DNA of 64,000 nucleotides from assembly GCF_004295125.1 (NCBI RefSeq), contig NZ_CP036170.1, positions 561,501 through 625,500 of the forward strand. The letters are read 5' to 3'. Shown here piece after piece: positions 26,114-34,714 of this stretch. The notes below the pieces were generated by a model. The model did not search any database, was not told the DNA's origin, and saw nothing but the letters and a program-made list of their open reading frames with translations. A program made the position numbers and the translations under genes. Position 1 is the first letter of the stretch, and every line of letters starts with the position of its first letter. Source of the stretch: [Clostridium] scindens ATCC 35704 (lineage in GTDB: Bacteria; Bacillota; Clostridia; Lachnospirales; Lachnospiraceae).

Positions 26114-27676
26114 CTATTCAAGACTCAGTTTTGTATAATCTTCAAATACGGGATTCGTCTGTAACTCATCAGCGCCTTTCAGTTTGCTTGCTGTTGCAAA
26201 TACATAGTTTGGATATGCGATCGGGTAGATAGACATATCTTCCATTGCTTTTTCCTGTAACTTCTTATATATCTCTGCTCTTTTAGAATCGTCTACTGCG
26301 GCGCGACCCTGTTTCCAAAGATCTAATTGCTCATCGCTGACCTCCAGGTTGATTCCCCAGGTTCCATCGAACATGCCTGCTATCACTTCATCCGGATCTC
26401 CAAAAGCTCCATAGCCATTAAAGTACATATCGTAATCGGAGGCATCTGAGAACACGCGGTCAAAGAATCCATTGGACTCTATGCCTTCCACTTCCAGATT
26501 GATTCCCACATTCTTTAACTGCTGCTGGACAATCAGCGCGGTTTCTTTCATGTAGAGCCTGTCCTGGTTATATACCAGTTTTAATGTCTTGCCATCCAGT
26601 CCTGTTTCTTTTACCAATTTTTTGGCTTTTTCCAGATCCTGTTCATATCCTTTAATGCTATCATCATAATACTGGGTCGCATTGCTGAATATCGTGTTGG
26701 CTGCTACGCCCATATCAGTTCCATATGCACCGCTTACAATCTCTTCTTTGTCCAGCGCTGCGTAAATAGCCTCTTTCACCTTTGGATCTGAGAATGTCCC
26801 GCTGAACTTATTGCATGCAAGATAGTTCACGCGGCCCTCCGGGAATGCGTGTACGGTAATGGCTTCGTCCCCTTCATACTTGTCTGCCGATGTCTGGCTC
26901 GCCACTTCCATGAAGTTGATCTCTCCCTTTTGCAGCGCTACTTCCTGGGCGCTTGAATCAGGGATCACTTTATAGATTACCTTGTCTATAGATGGCTTCT
27001 GTCCATAATAGTCATCGAATCTTTCTAATTCCAGATATTCTCCGTCCTTAAATTCTTTGACCTTATAGGGGCCTGAGCCGATTCCCTTCAGATTTGCTTC
27101 TGAGTTTGCCTTAATATCCGTATCGTTGTCAAAAACATGGGCCGGAAGAAGCGGCAAGGTGCCAAGTATCGTCACATAAGACGCAGATACTTCCGGAAGC
27201 GTAATCTTAACCGTCAGGTCATCCACTTTTTCATAAGATACTTTCTCTTCGCCAATAAATACGGTATTCGCATATCCAGCTCCATTGTCAGGATCTGCAT
27301 TTACATCCATAGAGAATATTACATCGTCTGCCGTAATTGCTTCTCCGTCATGCCATTTCAAATTATCTTTTAACTTTAAGGTAACTGTCAGGCCATCTTC
27401 AGATACATCCACGCTGTCTGCAAGATAATATCTGATCTCTGAATCCGTTTTCATATAGAGTTCATCATAGACTGCGCCAAGCATAAGCCAGCCCTCTTTC
27501 ATCGTCTCCAGATGCTTGTTCAGATTTGTCACTGAGGATGACACGCCCATGACCAATTCATTCGCATCAGATGTCTTTGACTTTGTGTCCGCTGACTTTT
27601 CTTTGCTGCCGCAGCCCGCAAGCATGGCCGCTATCATGGAAACACATAATAATGCACCTAATAATCTTTTTTTCAT
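26114..27676 (-). CDS. Oligopeptide ABC transporter substrate-binding lipoprotein (OppA/DppA type, SBP family 5)
   Basis: A 520-residue secreted lipoprotein. The signal peptide is MKKRLLGALLCVSMIAAMLAGC, with the lipobox LAGC; the mature protein starts with a charged Lys/Ser/Asp linker. The family 5 fold is shown by the region LKDNLKWHDGEAITADDVIFSMD and GSGPYKVKEF. It binds peptides (or, in some relatives, nickel or other small ligands) for the BCDF importer downstream. It is the first gene of the operon, behind a consensus promoter and a leader hairpin. Confidence 0.88.
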   Translation of the reverse strand: MKKRLLGALLCVSMIAAMLAGCGSKEKSADTKSKTSDANELVMGVSSSVTNLNKHLETMKEGWLMLGAVYDELYMKTDSEIRYYLADSVDVSEDGLTVTLKLKDNLKWHDGEAITADDVIFSMDVNADPDNGAGYANTVFIGEEKVSYEKVDDLTVKITLPEVSASYVTILGTLPLLPAHVFDNDTDIKANSEANLKGIGSGPYKVKEFKDGEYLELERFDDYYGQKPSIDKVIYKVIPDSSAQEVALQKGEINFMEVASQTSADKYEGDEAITVHAFPEGRVNYLACNKFSGTFSDPKVKEAIYAALDKEEIVSGAYGTDMGVAANTIFSNATQYYDDSIKGYEQDLEKAKKLVKETGLDGKTLKLVYNQDRLYMKETALIVQQQLKNVGINLEVEGIESNGFFDRVFSDASDYDMYFNGYGAFGDPDEVIAGMFDGTWGINLEVSDEQLDLWKQGRAAVDDSKRAEIYKKLQEKAMEDMSIYPIAYPNYVFATASKLKGADELQTNPVFEDYTKLSLE

Positions 27677-27707
27677 CTTCTCCTCCTTTTGTAATTGTCT
27701 TAAATTT

Positions 27708-27757
27708 GTACCACAAGATTGTTTCTAACTTTTTATTTAGAAAGTCCCCTGCGGTAC
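27708..27757 (-). promoter_or_regulatory. Nested hairpin at the 5' end of the opp mRNA
   Basis: GTACCGCA pairs with TGTGGTAC at the ends of this 50-base stretch, and inside it TTTCTAA pairs with TTAGAAA around a short AT loop. It begins within a few bases of the predicted transcription start, so it would cap the 5' end of the mRNA and could stabilise it. Confidence 0.5.
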
Positions 27758-27761
27758 GTGT

Positions 27762-27790
27762 ATTATAGGAGGCGCAATTATTACTGTCAA
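27762..27790 (-). promoter_or_regulatory. Promoter of the opp operon
   Basis: On the minus strand: perfect -35 TTGACA (27790-27785), 17-base spacer, perfect -10 TATAAT (27767-27762). Transcription would start near 27754, giving a leader of about 78 bases before oppA. Confidence 0.88.
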
Positions 27791-28000
27791 TTTATTTCAT
27801 TATTAATTTAACGTGACAAATTGATCTTTTTTACATTTGTTCACATTATATTTTCTGTATATTGACAAAATAATTCCCTTTTCATCTTTATTTATTATTG
27901 ATGTAATCTTATAATCAGTTATTCATAATAAATTATATCTATATGCCTTTTTTAATATCAAGATTATTTATTACAATCATTCATAATGTTTTCCAGTACT
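27791..28000. other. AT-rich intergenic, no gene seen
   Basis: Strongly AT-rich sequence upstream of the opp promoter and downstream of the small membrane protein gene. With the opp leader and promoter it forms a gene-free stretch of about 324 bases. No ORF with a ribosome-binding site and no strong hairpin was seen. Confidence 0.5.
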
Positions 28001-28294
28001 CTAGATCCTTTCCAGCCATCCGGGAATGCTTATCCCTACTATTCCCAGCACGCCCGCTGCATAGAGTCCATTCACGACCAGTCCGATGCTTGTCATTGCA
28101 TCCTTATGGTTTTTCTTCGTATAGAGAATCAGGCAGTACAGGAATGCCAGAATGATCTCCACGCTGTATATGCCTATGGTAATCTCTGCCGCCGGGGACT
28201 TTAAGGCCCATTCATGCGTACGGACCAGCAGGATCGTCCAAGGCACAAAGGCCAGTAAAAGCGCAACTACTGATGCAGGTGTTATCTTTTTCAT
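28001..28294 (-). CDS. Small membrane protein, unknown function
   Basis: A 97-residue protein with three hydrophobic segments: ASVVALLLAFVPWTILLVRT, AEITIGIYSVEIILAFLYCLILY and SIGLVVNGLYAAGVLGIVGIS. I place the start at the ATG at 28294 (MKKITPASV), with AAGGAGAG eight bases upstream; the open frame extends farther but without a site. It is the last gene after the ABC transporter at 28.3-30.5 kb, 14 bases from it, so it is likely an accessory part of that system. I do not recognise a family. Confidence 0.7.
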   Translation of the reverse strand: MKKITPASVVALLLAFVPWTILLVRTHEWALKSPAAEITIGIYSVEIILAFLYCLILYTKKNHKDAMTSIGLVVNGLYAAGVLGIVGISIPGWLERI

Positions 28295-28308
28295 TACAAT
28301 CACTCTCC

Positions 28309-29079
28309 TTATCTTCTTTCTGCTCTTCCAAAGAGCGTGCACGACAGTGTCAGGGCAGCCAGCGTAGCGGCGATGGCTGTGGGTATCCACGGAATCAGCC
28401 GAATGGAGAAGGTTCCCATATTTGTGGCAAGTTCATGCATCTTGGACGTGATCAGCATCATGGGATAGCACATGGGATATGCAAACCAGGCCTTCGTATT
28501 GATGGCAAGCACAATCGGCACTACGGTTGCAAGGCCCACGCCCACAGCTGCCACTGTGTTATGGAATAGAATCGCCAGCATCCAGTAGATGGCTGCCATT
28601 GGTATAGATATCAGGAATAAAAGGGCCGCGATCTGCAAGACATATCCTGGTTCTATCAGAAAGTCATACTCCCATTTCCGGGATGCGATCCATGCCGCCG
28701 GAAAATATCCGGCTGTGATAAATGCGACCTCCATCCCCATTACCAGAAGAATCGTGCAGAACTTGGATAAGCAAAGCGCAGCGCCTGACACTGGCAGGGA
28801 CAGCATCTTAAGGATTCCGTTATTGCCCCGCTCCGTCTGCGTCATAAGCACCGTAATTACCACAAGGCTTGACGGCAGCATAAACCAGACATATCCCAGA
28901 AATGACTGGATGAAAAAGTTATTCTCAGGGCTGATTCCTTCTGCCTGCATCTCAAAGTTCATATCTGCATTCATAATGCCCGAGATCCACACCAGAAGAA
29001 CCGGGATCAGCAGAATCAGGCCAATCTTCGATCTCTTTAATTTCCTTATTTCTATTTTCATTAATCGGATCAGGTTCAT
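28309..29079 (-). CDS. ABC transporter permease, lantibiotic-immunity type (EpiG/MutG-like)
   Basis: A 256-residue ABC-2 type permease from the ATG at 29079 (MNLIRLMKIEIRKLKRSKIG), with AAGGAGGAG upstream; the longer open frame overlaps the preceding permease. Six hydrophobic segments are visible. A short N-terminal cytoplasmic helix rich in Lys/Arg precedes the first membrane segment, as in EpiE/EpiG, MutE/MutG permeases. It pairs with the permease at 29.1-29.8 kb and the ATPase at 29.8-30.5 kb. Such transporters expel or remove antimicrobial peptides from the membrane. Confidence 0.78.
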   Translation of the reverse strand: MNLIRLMKIEIRKLKRSKIGLILLIPVLLVWISGIMNADMNFEMQAEGISPENNFFIQSFLGYVWFMLPSSLVVITVLMTQTERGNNGILKMLSLPVSGAALCLSKFCTILLVMGMEVAFITAGYFPAAWIASRKWEYDFLIEPGYVLQIAALLFLISIPMAAIYWMLAILFHNTVAAVGVGLATVVPIVLAINTKAWFAYPMCYPMMLITSKMHELATNMGTFSIRLIPWIPTAIAATLAALTLSCTLFGRAERR

Positions 29080-29774
29080 GATGTTCTCCTCCTTAGATAA
29101 GCGGCCGCGCTTCCTGCCGCCAGTAATGCTATGGTCTCTATCACTGCCGCGATCAGCATTTCCCTGCTCTTTGTCGAGGAGTAGGGCAAAAGGAACGGAA
29201 AATAAGCCATGCTTTTTTCCTGGACGAATAACTGGGCTGCAAACATTCCGATCATGCCGATTCCAAAGGACACCCACATATTCTTCAGCAGGCAGGCGAT
29301 CAGCAGCATCAGTACCAGCGACGGCAGCGAATAGGCATAGGTGTATCCCATCGTCTTACACAGAGAGACAAGGATCTGCTTCCCGCCGTCAAGCCATTTC
29401 CAAGTACAGAAATACAGCGCAGCCGTCTCTATGGCAAATACCACTGCCAGTATGAGGGCCAGCAGGATTCCTTTATCAAAAAAGAGGACGGCCGGATTAA
29501 CAGGTAGAGCATCCATCTTCTGGATTCCATTGTTGACGTGCTCGATATGGTACAGAATACAGGCGCCGATAATGATCACGCACAGATTCGCCATAGCCAT
29601 CGTAAGCCAGTTGGCATCCATCACGATCGCTGCCGGATTACCGGGACGCCCGGTAAACATCTCGGTTCGCACGGCCAGATTGATCACCGGAAACGCGGCT
29701 GAGAATACGCCCCCTGCCAGCAGCGCGGGGATAAGCCCTGTCCTCCTTATCTTCTTGATTTCCAATCCTATCAT
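29076..29774 (-). CDS. ABC transporter permease, lantibiotic-immunity type (EpiE/MutE-like)
   Basis: A 232-residue permease starting MIGLEIKKIRRTGLIPALLAGG, again a basic N-terminus followed by six hydrophobic segments. Its ATG overlaps the ATPase stop by four bases and its end overlaps the next permease start by four bases, giving tight coupling. Two different permeases of similar size with one ATPase is the usual FEG layout of lantibiotic self-protection transporters. Confidence 0.78.
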   Translation of the reverse strand: MIGLEIKKIRRTGLIPALLAGGVFSAAFPVINLAVRTEMFTGRPGNPAAIVMDANWLTMAMANLCVIIIGACILYHIEHVNNGIQKMDALPVNPAVLFFDKGILLALILAVVFAIETAALYFCTWKWLDGGKQILVSLCKTMGYTYAYSLPSLVLMLLIACLLKNMWVSFGIGMIGMFAAQLFVQEKSMAYFPFLLPYSSTKSREMLIAAVIETIALLAAGSAAAYLRRRTS

Positions 29775-30526
29775 CGTCCCATTTTCCTCCTTCTGTTATC
29801 TTCTTCCACCATCGCAAGAAATGTCTCTTCCAGATTATCCGAAGGATAGCCCATGCCTGCAGCCTCTTTCCTCAGATCTTCCAGAGAGCCTTCAAACAGC
29901 AGCCTTCCGTGATTCAGAATTCCGATGTCATCTGCCATCAATTCCACTTCCGGCAACAGATGGGAGGACACCAGGACCGTGCAGCCAATCTTATGCGGCA
30001 GGGATCGTATCAGCGTCCGTATCTCATGGATGCCTACAGGATCCAGGCCATTGGTAGGCTCATCCAGAATCAGTATCGGCGGCCTTCCAATCAGTGCGCC
30101 AGCCAGCCCCAGCCTCTGCTTCATTCCGAGAGAATACTTCTTAGCAAGTCTTTTCCTGTAAGGGGTAAGTCCTGTCAGTTCCAGCGCGTCGGCTACGGAA
30201 GACTTGGGAAGTCCCAATATCTTCCTTATAATATCTAGATTTTCTTCCCCGGTCAGGTTTCCGTAGAAGGCAGGCGCTTCGATAAATGAGCCTACCTCCC
30301 TTAATATTTTCATCCGGTCTCCCGGATGGCTCATCCCATCTATGGTAAAGGAACCGGAAGACGGGCGGGTCAGTCCCAGGAACATCTTCATCGTGGTGGA
30401 TTTTCCTGCGCCGTTTGGCCCCAGGAACCCATATACTGTCCCCTTCCTTATGTGCAGATTAATATCGGATACTGCGGCAAAATCTGAATATTCCTTTGAA
30501 AGATGCATGGTTTCTATCATGTTCAT
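29771..30526 (-). CDS. ABC transporter ATP-binding protein, lantibiotic-immunity type (EpiF/MutF-like)
   Basis: A 251-residue ATPase from the ATG at 30526 (MNMIETMHLSKEYSDF), with AGGAGG about ten bases upstream. Walker A GPNGAGKSTTMKM, Q-loop, signature YSLGMKQRLGLAGALIG, Walker B ILILDEPTNGLDP, and H-loop VLVSSHLL. The C-terminal extension SLEDLRKEA... is typical of bacitracin/lantibiotic type ATPases. It is the first gene of the operon, divergent from the response regulator gene. Confidence 0.85.
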   Translation of the reverse strand: MNMIETMHLSKEYSDFAAVSDINLHIRKGTVYGFLGPNGAGKSTTMKMFLGLTRPSSGSFTIDGMSHPGDRMKILREVGSFIEAPAFYGNLTGEENLDIIRKILGLPKSSVADALELTGLTPYRKRLAKKYSLGMKQRLGLAGALIGRPPILILDEPTNGLDPVGIHEIRTLIRSLPHKIGCTVLVSSHLLPEVELMADDIGILNHGRLLFEGSLEDLRKEAAGMGYPSDNLEETFLAMVEEDNRRRKMGR

Positions 30527-30590
30527 TTTTTTATCTCCTCCTATCCCATTGATTCTTATCACCGTATGCGTTTATTATATAAGGCCCTCC

Positions 30591-30629
30591 TTACATCATC
30601 CTTCCTGCTGCCTTACATTTACCTTACAT
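30591..30629. promoter_or_regulatory. Phased TTACAT direct repeats, likely response-regulator binding sites
   Basis: TTACAT occurs at 30591-30596, 30613-30618 and 30624-30629, that is, with spacings of 22 and 11 bases, all on the same face of the helix. Direct repeats at 11-base intervals are the usual target of OmpR-type regulators such as NisR/SpaR. The array sits between the divergent ABC and two-component genes. Confidence 0.7.
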
Positions 30630-30665
30630 TTTCCCGGACACGGCAACGAAGCCTGTCTGCTATGC

Positions 30666-30671
30666 TATAAT
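30666..30671 (+). promoter_or_regulatory. -10 element of the two-component operon, without a good -35
   Basis: A perfect TATAAT stands 32 bases before the response-regulator ATG. At the -35 position (30643-30648) the sequence is GCAACG, far from consensus, so the promoter probably needs an activator; the last TTACAT repeat ends 14 bases upstream of that position. On the other strand a TATAAT-like -10 for the ABC operon likewise lacks a good -35. Confidence 0.6.
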
Positions 30672-30702
30672 CAATTTATCAAATAAAGAAGGAGCGGTAA
30701 TT

Positions 30703-31404
30703 ATGGCTTTTGACTATCTCAAACGAAAAAAAATCCTTCTCGTCGATGACGAGCCGGAACTTCTGAATATGGTGACTTCCATTCTGGAAAATGAAGGCTA
30801 TACGAATATAAAGACCGCATCGACTGCCTCCGAAGCCATCGATGCATGTAAGAATTTCAAGCCGGAACTTGCGGTTCTCGACGTAATGCTTCCTGATGGA
30901 AATGGATTTGACTTGCTGCGGGAATTAAAAAGGATCTCTGACTTCCCGGTTCTGTTCTTGACCGCAAGAGGCGAGGATGAGGATAAATGGACGGGATTCG
31001 GACGCGGGGCCGATGATTACATGGTAAAGCCCTTCCTCCCCAAAGAGCTTACCTTCCGCATAATGGCTATACTAAGAAGAAGTTATAAAAATGACGCGCC
31101 ACTGGTAATTCTTGCCGAAAGCGAGATAGATTTTGACCGGGCGGAAGTCCGAAAGGCTGGCGACGTCCTGCCTCTGACTGCCAAAGAATATGAAATCTTA
31201 AGTTCCCTCTACCGCAACGCCGGAAAAATAGTGACCATTGATACGCTCTGCGAAGCCGCCTGGGGGGATAATCCCTACGGCTATGAGAACTCTTTAATGG
31301 CTCATATCCGGCGTATCCGGGAGAAGATCGAGGCAGACCCTTCCCATCCGGTTTCCCTGGTGACCATAAAAGGATTGGGATATAAACTGATTCTGGAGGA
31401 ATAG
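30703..31404 (+). CDS. Two-component response regulator, OmpR family
   Basis: A 233-residue regulator. Receiver domain with acidic pocket LVDDEPE, phosphorylated Asp in LAVLDVMLPDGNG and the conserved Lys in MVKPF. The C-terminal winged helix (LTAKEYEILSSLYRNAGKIVTIDTL...RRIREKIEADP...LVTIKGLGYKL) is of the OmpR/PhoB type. AAGGAG precedes the ATG. It lies three bases before the kinase gene and divergent to the lantibiotic-type ABC operon, which it likely activates. Confidence 0.9.
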   Translation: MAFDYLKRKKILLVDDEPELLNMVTSILENEGYTNIKTASTASEAIDACKNFKPELAVLDVMLPDGNGFDLLRELKRISDFPVLFLTARGEDEDKWTGFGRGADDYMVKPFLPKELTFRIMAILRRSYKNDAPLVILAESEIDFDRAEVRKAGDVLPLTAKEYEILSSLYRNAGKIVTIDTLCEAAWGDNPYGYENSLMAHIRRIREKIEADPSHPVSLVTIKGLGYKLILEE

Positions 31405-31407
31405 ATC

Positions 31408-32808
31408 ATGAAAAGCACGCCAAAACTCATCAAGCATTTTCTGCTGATCCTTATGCTCAGCCTGTTCTTGCTTCTTGGCTTTAATCTCATCTTACTTGCC
31501 ACAGTGGGGCAAAAGTTTGCATCCAGCGGAAGCCCCTGGACTTCTGCCGAAGAGGTGGCTGCATCCCTTACTCCATCCGGCAGCGGTTTTTCCTTATCGG
31601 AGGCTGGCGCCGACACTCTTTTAAAGTCCGCGGCCTGGGCAGTCCTCATTGACGACGCCAGCGGGGATGTAGTATGGAACAGCGACAATCTCCCCGGCGA
31701 AATCCCCCGCCATTATTCCGCGGCGGCCATCTCTCTTCTGACTCGCGGATATATCCAGGACTATCCGACTTCCACCTGTGGATATGGAGAGGATCTGCTG
31801 GTGCTTGGATTTCCTAAGAAAAGTTACTGGAAGCATATGTATAATACCTTCAGTTATGATATGATCGCGCACTCGCCCCAGATATTTCTGACCTTCCTCC
31901 TTTGTAATCTGGCGATCATCTTCTTCATCTACTGGGGGGTGAACATCCGGTTATTGAAGTCGCTGAAGCCGATTCTCACGGGAATACAGGCACTGCCTGA
32001 AAGCGAGAATGACATTCACCTTAAGGAAACCGGCCTGCTGTCAGAGGTAAGCGCGTCTATCAACCGGGCTTGCGAATTGATTCGTTCCCAGCACTATCAG
32101 CTTCAGAAAAAAGAAAACGCCCGGGCAAATTGGATTGCCGGCGTTTCTCATGATATACGTACTCCTCTTTCTATGGTAATGGGCTATGCCGAGACGCTTG
32201 CAGAGGATCCTTCCCTCCCTGAAGATGCCCGCAAGAAGGCGGACGTTATCTGCCGCCAGAGTCTTCGCATGAAAGACTTGATCAGCGATCTGAACCTGTC
32301 CTCCAGGCTGGAATATAATATGCAGCCACTGAACCTTAAGAAGATCCCGCTCATTCCTATGGTACGAAAAGCCGTGGCAGACTTCATCAACCTGGATATT
32401 GATAACCGGTATCCGGTTGAATGGAATGCGGATGACTCCCTGGCCGGCTGCTGCATTATGGCCGACAAGGACTTAATCTACCGGGCCATAGCCAATCTGC
32501 TTCTTAATAGCAGGAATCACAACCCAGGAGGCTGCCAGATCTGCGTACGGGTTGAATATGCCGATGGCGGAGCTTCGGATGCCGGATATGCCATTTCTAT
32601 AGAAGACAATGGTACAGGCATCACCAGCAATGAACTGGATCGTCTGTACCATGCTTCATACGCTTCTCTATCCTGCGGGCAGAGCCACGGACTGGGGCTC
32701 CTGATCGTCCGCCAGATCACGGATGCCCATCATGGAAAGGTGGAACTTGGCCACAGTGCCTGCGACGGGTTCCGGGCAAGGATTATCCTGCCTTCTGCTC
32801 CTTCTTAA
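31408..32808 (+). CDS. Sensor histidine kinase of the same system
   Basis: A 466-residue membrane kinase. Two membrane helices (LLILMLSLFLLLGFNLILLA and FLTFLLCNLAIIFFIYWGV) flank an extracellular sensor region of about 130 residues, which is unlike the very short loops of BceS-type kinases. The phospho-acceptor His is in WIAGVSHDIRTPLSMVMGYAE; ATP-binding boxes are LIYRAIANLLLNSRNH (N), SIEDNGTGI (D/F) and SHGLGLLIVRQI (G). It presumably senses an antimicrobial peptide or cell-envelope signal. Confidence 0.88.
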   Translation: MKSTPKLIKHFLLILMLSLFLLLGFNLILLATVGQKFASSGSPWTSAEEVAASLTPSGSGFSLSEAGADTLLKSAAWAVLIDDASGDVVWNSDNLPGEIPRHYSAAAISLLTRGYIQDYPTSTCGYGEDLLVLGFPKKSYWKHMYNTFSYDMIAHSPQIFLTFLLCNLAIIFFIYWGVNIRLLKSLKPILTGIQALPESENDIHLKETGLLSEVSASINRACELIRSQHYQLQKKENARANWIAGVSHDIRTPLSMVMGYAETLAEDPSLPEDARKKADVICRQSLRMKDLISDLNLSSRLEYNMQPLNLKKIPLIPMVRKAVADFINLDIDNRYPVEWNADDSLAGCCIMADKDLIYRAIANLLLNSRNHNPGGCQICVRVEYADGGASDAGYAISIEDNGTGITSNELDRLYHASYASLSCGQSHGLGLLIVRQITDAHHGKVELGHSACDGFRARIILPSAPS

Positions 32809-33060
32809 GTTCCATGGCATTCACACAATCCGAATACGCCAATTGGGTAGAATTTGATTATTATTCCCATGACCTTGATCGATATCTCGGACAAACTTTC
32901 GACGATAGAGCCTGCCAGTTTTCCCTTCTCTCCTGCTATGATTACGCCAAATCCAAAGAACAGGGCGATCACGTTAATCTGGAGCATGGTTGCGTCCGCC
33001 AGCGGCTGTACCGCATTGGGCGGAAATATGTTGACGATGGTATCGATAAATGACGGGCTT
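32805..33060 (-). pseudogene. Remnant of a dicarboxylate/amino-acid:cation symporter (DAACS family)
   Basis: Directly after the serine dehydratase alpha stop, the minus strand encodes about 75 residues that read like the middle of a DAACS transporter: SFIDTIVNIFPPNAVQPLADA, then MLQINVIALFFGFGVIIAGE and IIIKFYPIGVFGL. Both ends are missing: upstream the frame runs into unrelated sequence and downstream it stops after GLCECHGT. A full member has more than 400 residues. Because SstT-type serine/threonine symporters belong to this family and it lies next to serine dehydratase, it is probably the relic of a serine uptake gene. Confidence 0.7.
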
Positions 33061-33104
33061 AAGGGGCGCGATATAGGGCTCTGCGATCTTAGGGCTTTTC
33101 TGTC

Positions 33105-33974
33105 TTACATATCCAGGCGTTCTACGACCTCCATAGCCGCAGGGGATCCTGCAACCCCGCCGATGCCTGTCTCGCGAAGGCTTACATCCATCTTATCGCC
33201 GACTTCCTTCATCGCGTCAATGACCTGGTCCACCGGAATCTTGCTTGTAATTCCCGCAAGGGCCATATCTGCCGCTGCCAGAGCATTTACCGCGCCGCCT
33301 ACATTTCTCTTGACGCATGGCACTTCTACCAGACCGCCTACTGGATCGCATACCAGACCCATCAGATTCTTAAGCGCCATCGCGCAGGCATCTCCAATCC
33401 GGCCTGTGTCTCCGCCTCTGATATAGCAGATTGCTCCTGCCGCCATACCGGAGCCAGAACCGATCTCTGCCTGGCATCCGCCGGATGCTCCGGCCAGATA
33501 TGCCCGGTTCGCAATAATCTGTCCGATGCCTGCTGCCACATACATGGCTTCGATCATCTTCTCATCCGGGACATCATATTCCCGGTAATAAGTAACAAGA
33601 ACTGCCGGAAGAACTCCACATGCTCCCGCTGTTGGCGCTGCAACGATTCTCTTCATGCACGCATTGTTGCACCCCATCTTCAGGGCATTGGCCATCACCT
33701 TGGCCATAAAGTCTCCGCACAGCGTGTCCCCCTTTTGAAGATAGGCATCCATCAGGCCGCCCTCTTTTCCCACCAGACCGCTTCTGGACACCAGATTCGG
33801 ATCATAAGCGTCCAGGTTCTCAAGCATAGACTGCCACATATTCGTCATCTGAGTCCAGGATTCCTCCTCTGTGACGCCTCTTTCATCCGCATCTTCCAGT
33901 TGCACTGCTTTCCAGAACGGAATCTTATCCTTATCGCATCTTAAACGCGCCTCTTCCATTGATTGATATGACAT
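33105..33974 (-). CDS. sdaAA: L-serine dehydratase, iron-sulfur-dependent, alpha subunit
   Basis: A 289-residue subunit that, with the beta subunit, deaminates L-serine to pyruvate using a [4Fe-4S] cluster rather than PLP. Recognisable regions: MGCNNACMKRIVAAPTAGACGVLPA, GASGGCQAEIGSGSGMAAGA and GLVCDPVGGLVEVPCVKRN, whose cysteines include the cluster ligands. Length is normal. It lies 25 bases after the beta-subunit gene and before a transporter remnant. Confidence 0.94.
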   Translation of the reverse strand: MSYQSMEEARLRCDKDKIPFWKAVQLEDADERGVTEEESWTQMTNMWQSMLENLDAYDPNLVSRSGLVGKEGGLMDAYLQKGDTLCGDFMAKVMANALKMGCNNACMKRIVAAPTAGACGVLPAVLVTYYREYDVPDEKMIEAMYVAAGIGQIIANRAYLAGASGGCQAEIGSGSGMAAGAICYIRGGDTGRIGDACAMALKNLMGLVCDPVGGLVEVPCVKRNVGGAVNALAAADMALAGITSKIPVDQVIDAMKEVGDKMDVSLRETGIGGVAGSPAAMEVVERLDM

Positions 33975-33999
33975 ACGCTAATACTCCTCCACTTCTACT

Positions 34000-34671
34000 C
34001 TAGGTTGTTCCGTTCGGATTCAGGAACTTCACTCTGATGATTCCTTCCTTGCTCTCCAAGGCGTCAATCGCCTCCTGAGGAACCACCTGGTCCGTCTCTA
34101 CCACCATGACCGCAAATCCGCCCCGCTTATCGCGGAATACCTGCATCGTGGCAATATTAATCTCTGCCTTGCTCAGCGCCGCCGCTACTTCCATGATCCG
34201 CCCGGGCTCGTCCACATTGCGGATGATCAGCGTATAACTTTCTCCACTGAAATTCACGTCAATGCCATCCAACTTGCAGACCTTGATTCTTCCGCCCCCG
34301 ATGGAAAAAGCCTGGATCTTCATCGTCGGAACGCCATCCGCTTCCATTACGATCTGGGCCGTGTTCGGATGGGCCTCCTTAATGTCCTTGTTCTTAATCT
34401 CGAATTCCATGCCTTGCGCTTTCGCCACTTCGAAACTGTCCGGTATCCTCATGTCGTCCGGCATCATCCCCAGCAGGCCTGCGATCAGCGCTTTGTCAGT
34501 TCCATGGCCTTTCCCCGTAGCCGCAAAGGAGCCGTGCAGATAGATCGTTGCCTTCTCAGGCTGCCTGCCGAATAACTGTCTTGCGATCAGGCCGATACGC
34601 GCTGCTCCTGCCGTGTGGGAACTGGACGGGCCCACCATCACGGGTCCCAGAATGTCAAATATGTTTCCCAT
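34000..34671 (-). CDS. sdaAB: L-serine dehydratase, iron-sulfur-dependent, beta subunit
   Basis: A 223-residue subunit: N-terminal domain with FDILGPVMVGPSSSHTAGAARIG and LHGSFAATGKGHGTDKALIAGLLG, then a C-terminal ACT domain (YTLIIRNVDEPGRIMEVAAALSKAEINIATMQVFR), which may bind a regulatory amino acid. It is first in the two-gene operon, with a promoter at 34715-34743. Confidence 0.94.
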   Translation of the reverse strand: MGNIFDILGPVMVGPSSSHTAGAARIGLIARQLFGRQPEKATIYLHGSFAATGKGHGTDKALIAGLLGMMPDDMRIPDSFEVAKAQGMEFEIKNKDIKEAHPNTAQIVMEADGVPTMKIQAFSIGGGRIKVCKLDGIDVNFSGESYTLIIRNVDEPGRIMEVAAALSKAEINIATMQVFRDKRGGFAVMVVETDQVVPQEAIDALESKEGIIRVKFLNPNGTT

Positions 34672-34714
34672 TTGCTTTCCCTCTCTTTTCTTATTTTGAC
34701 ATATATCTTCTTCT

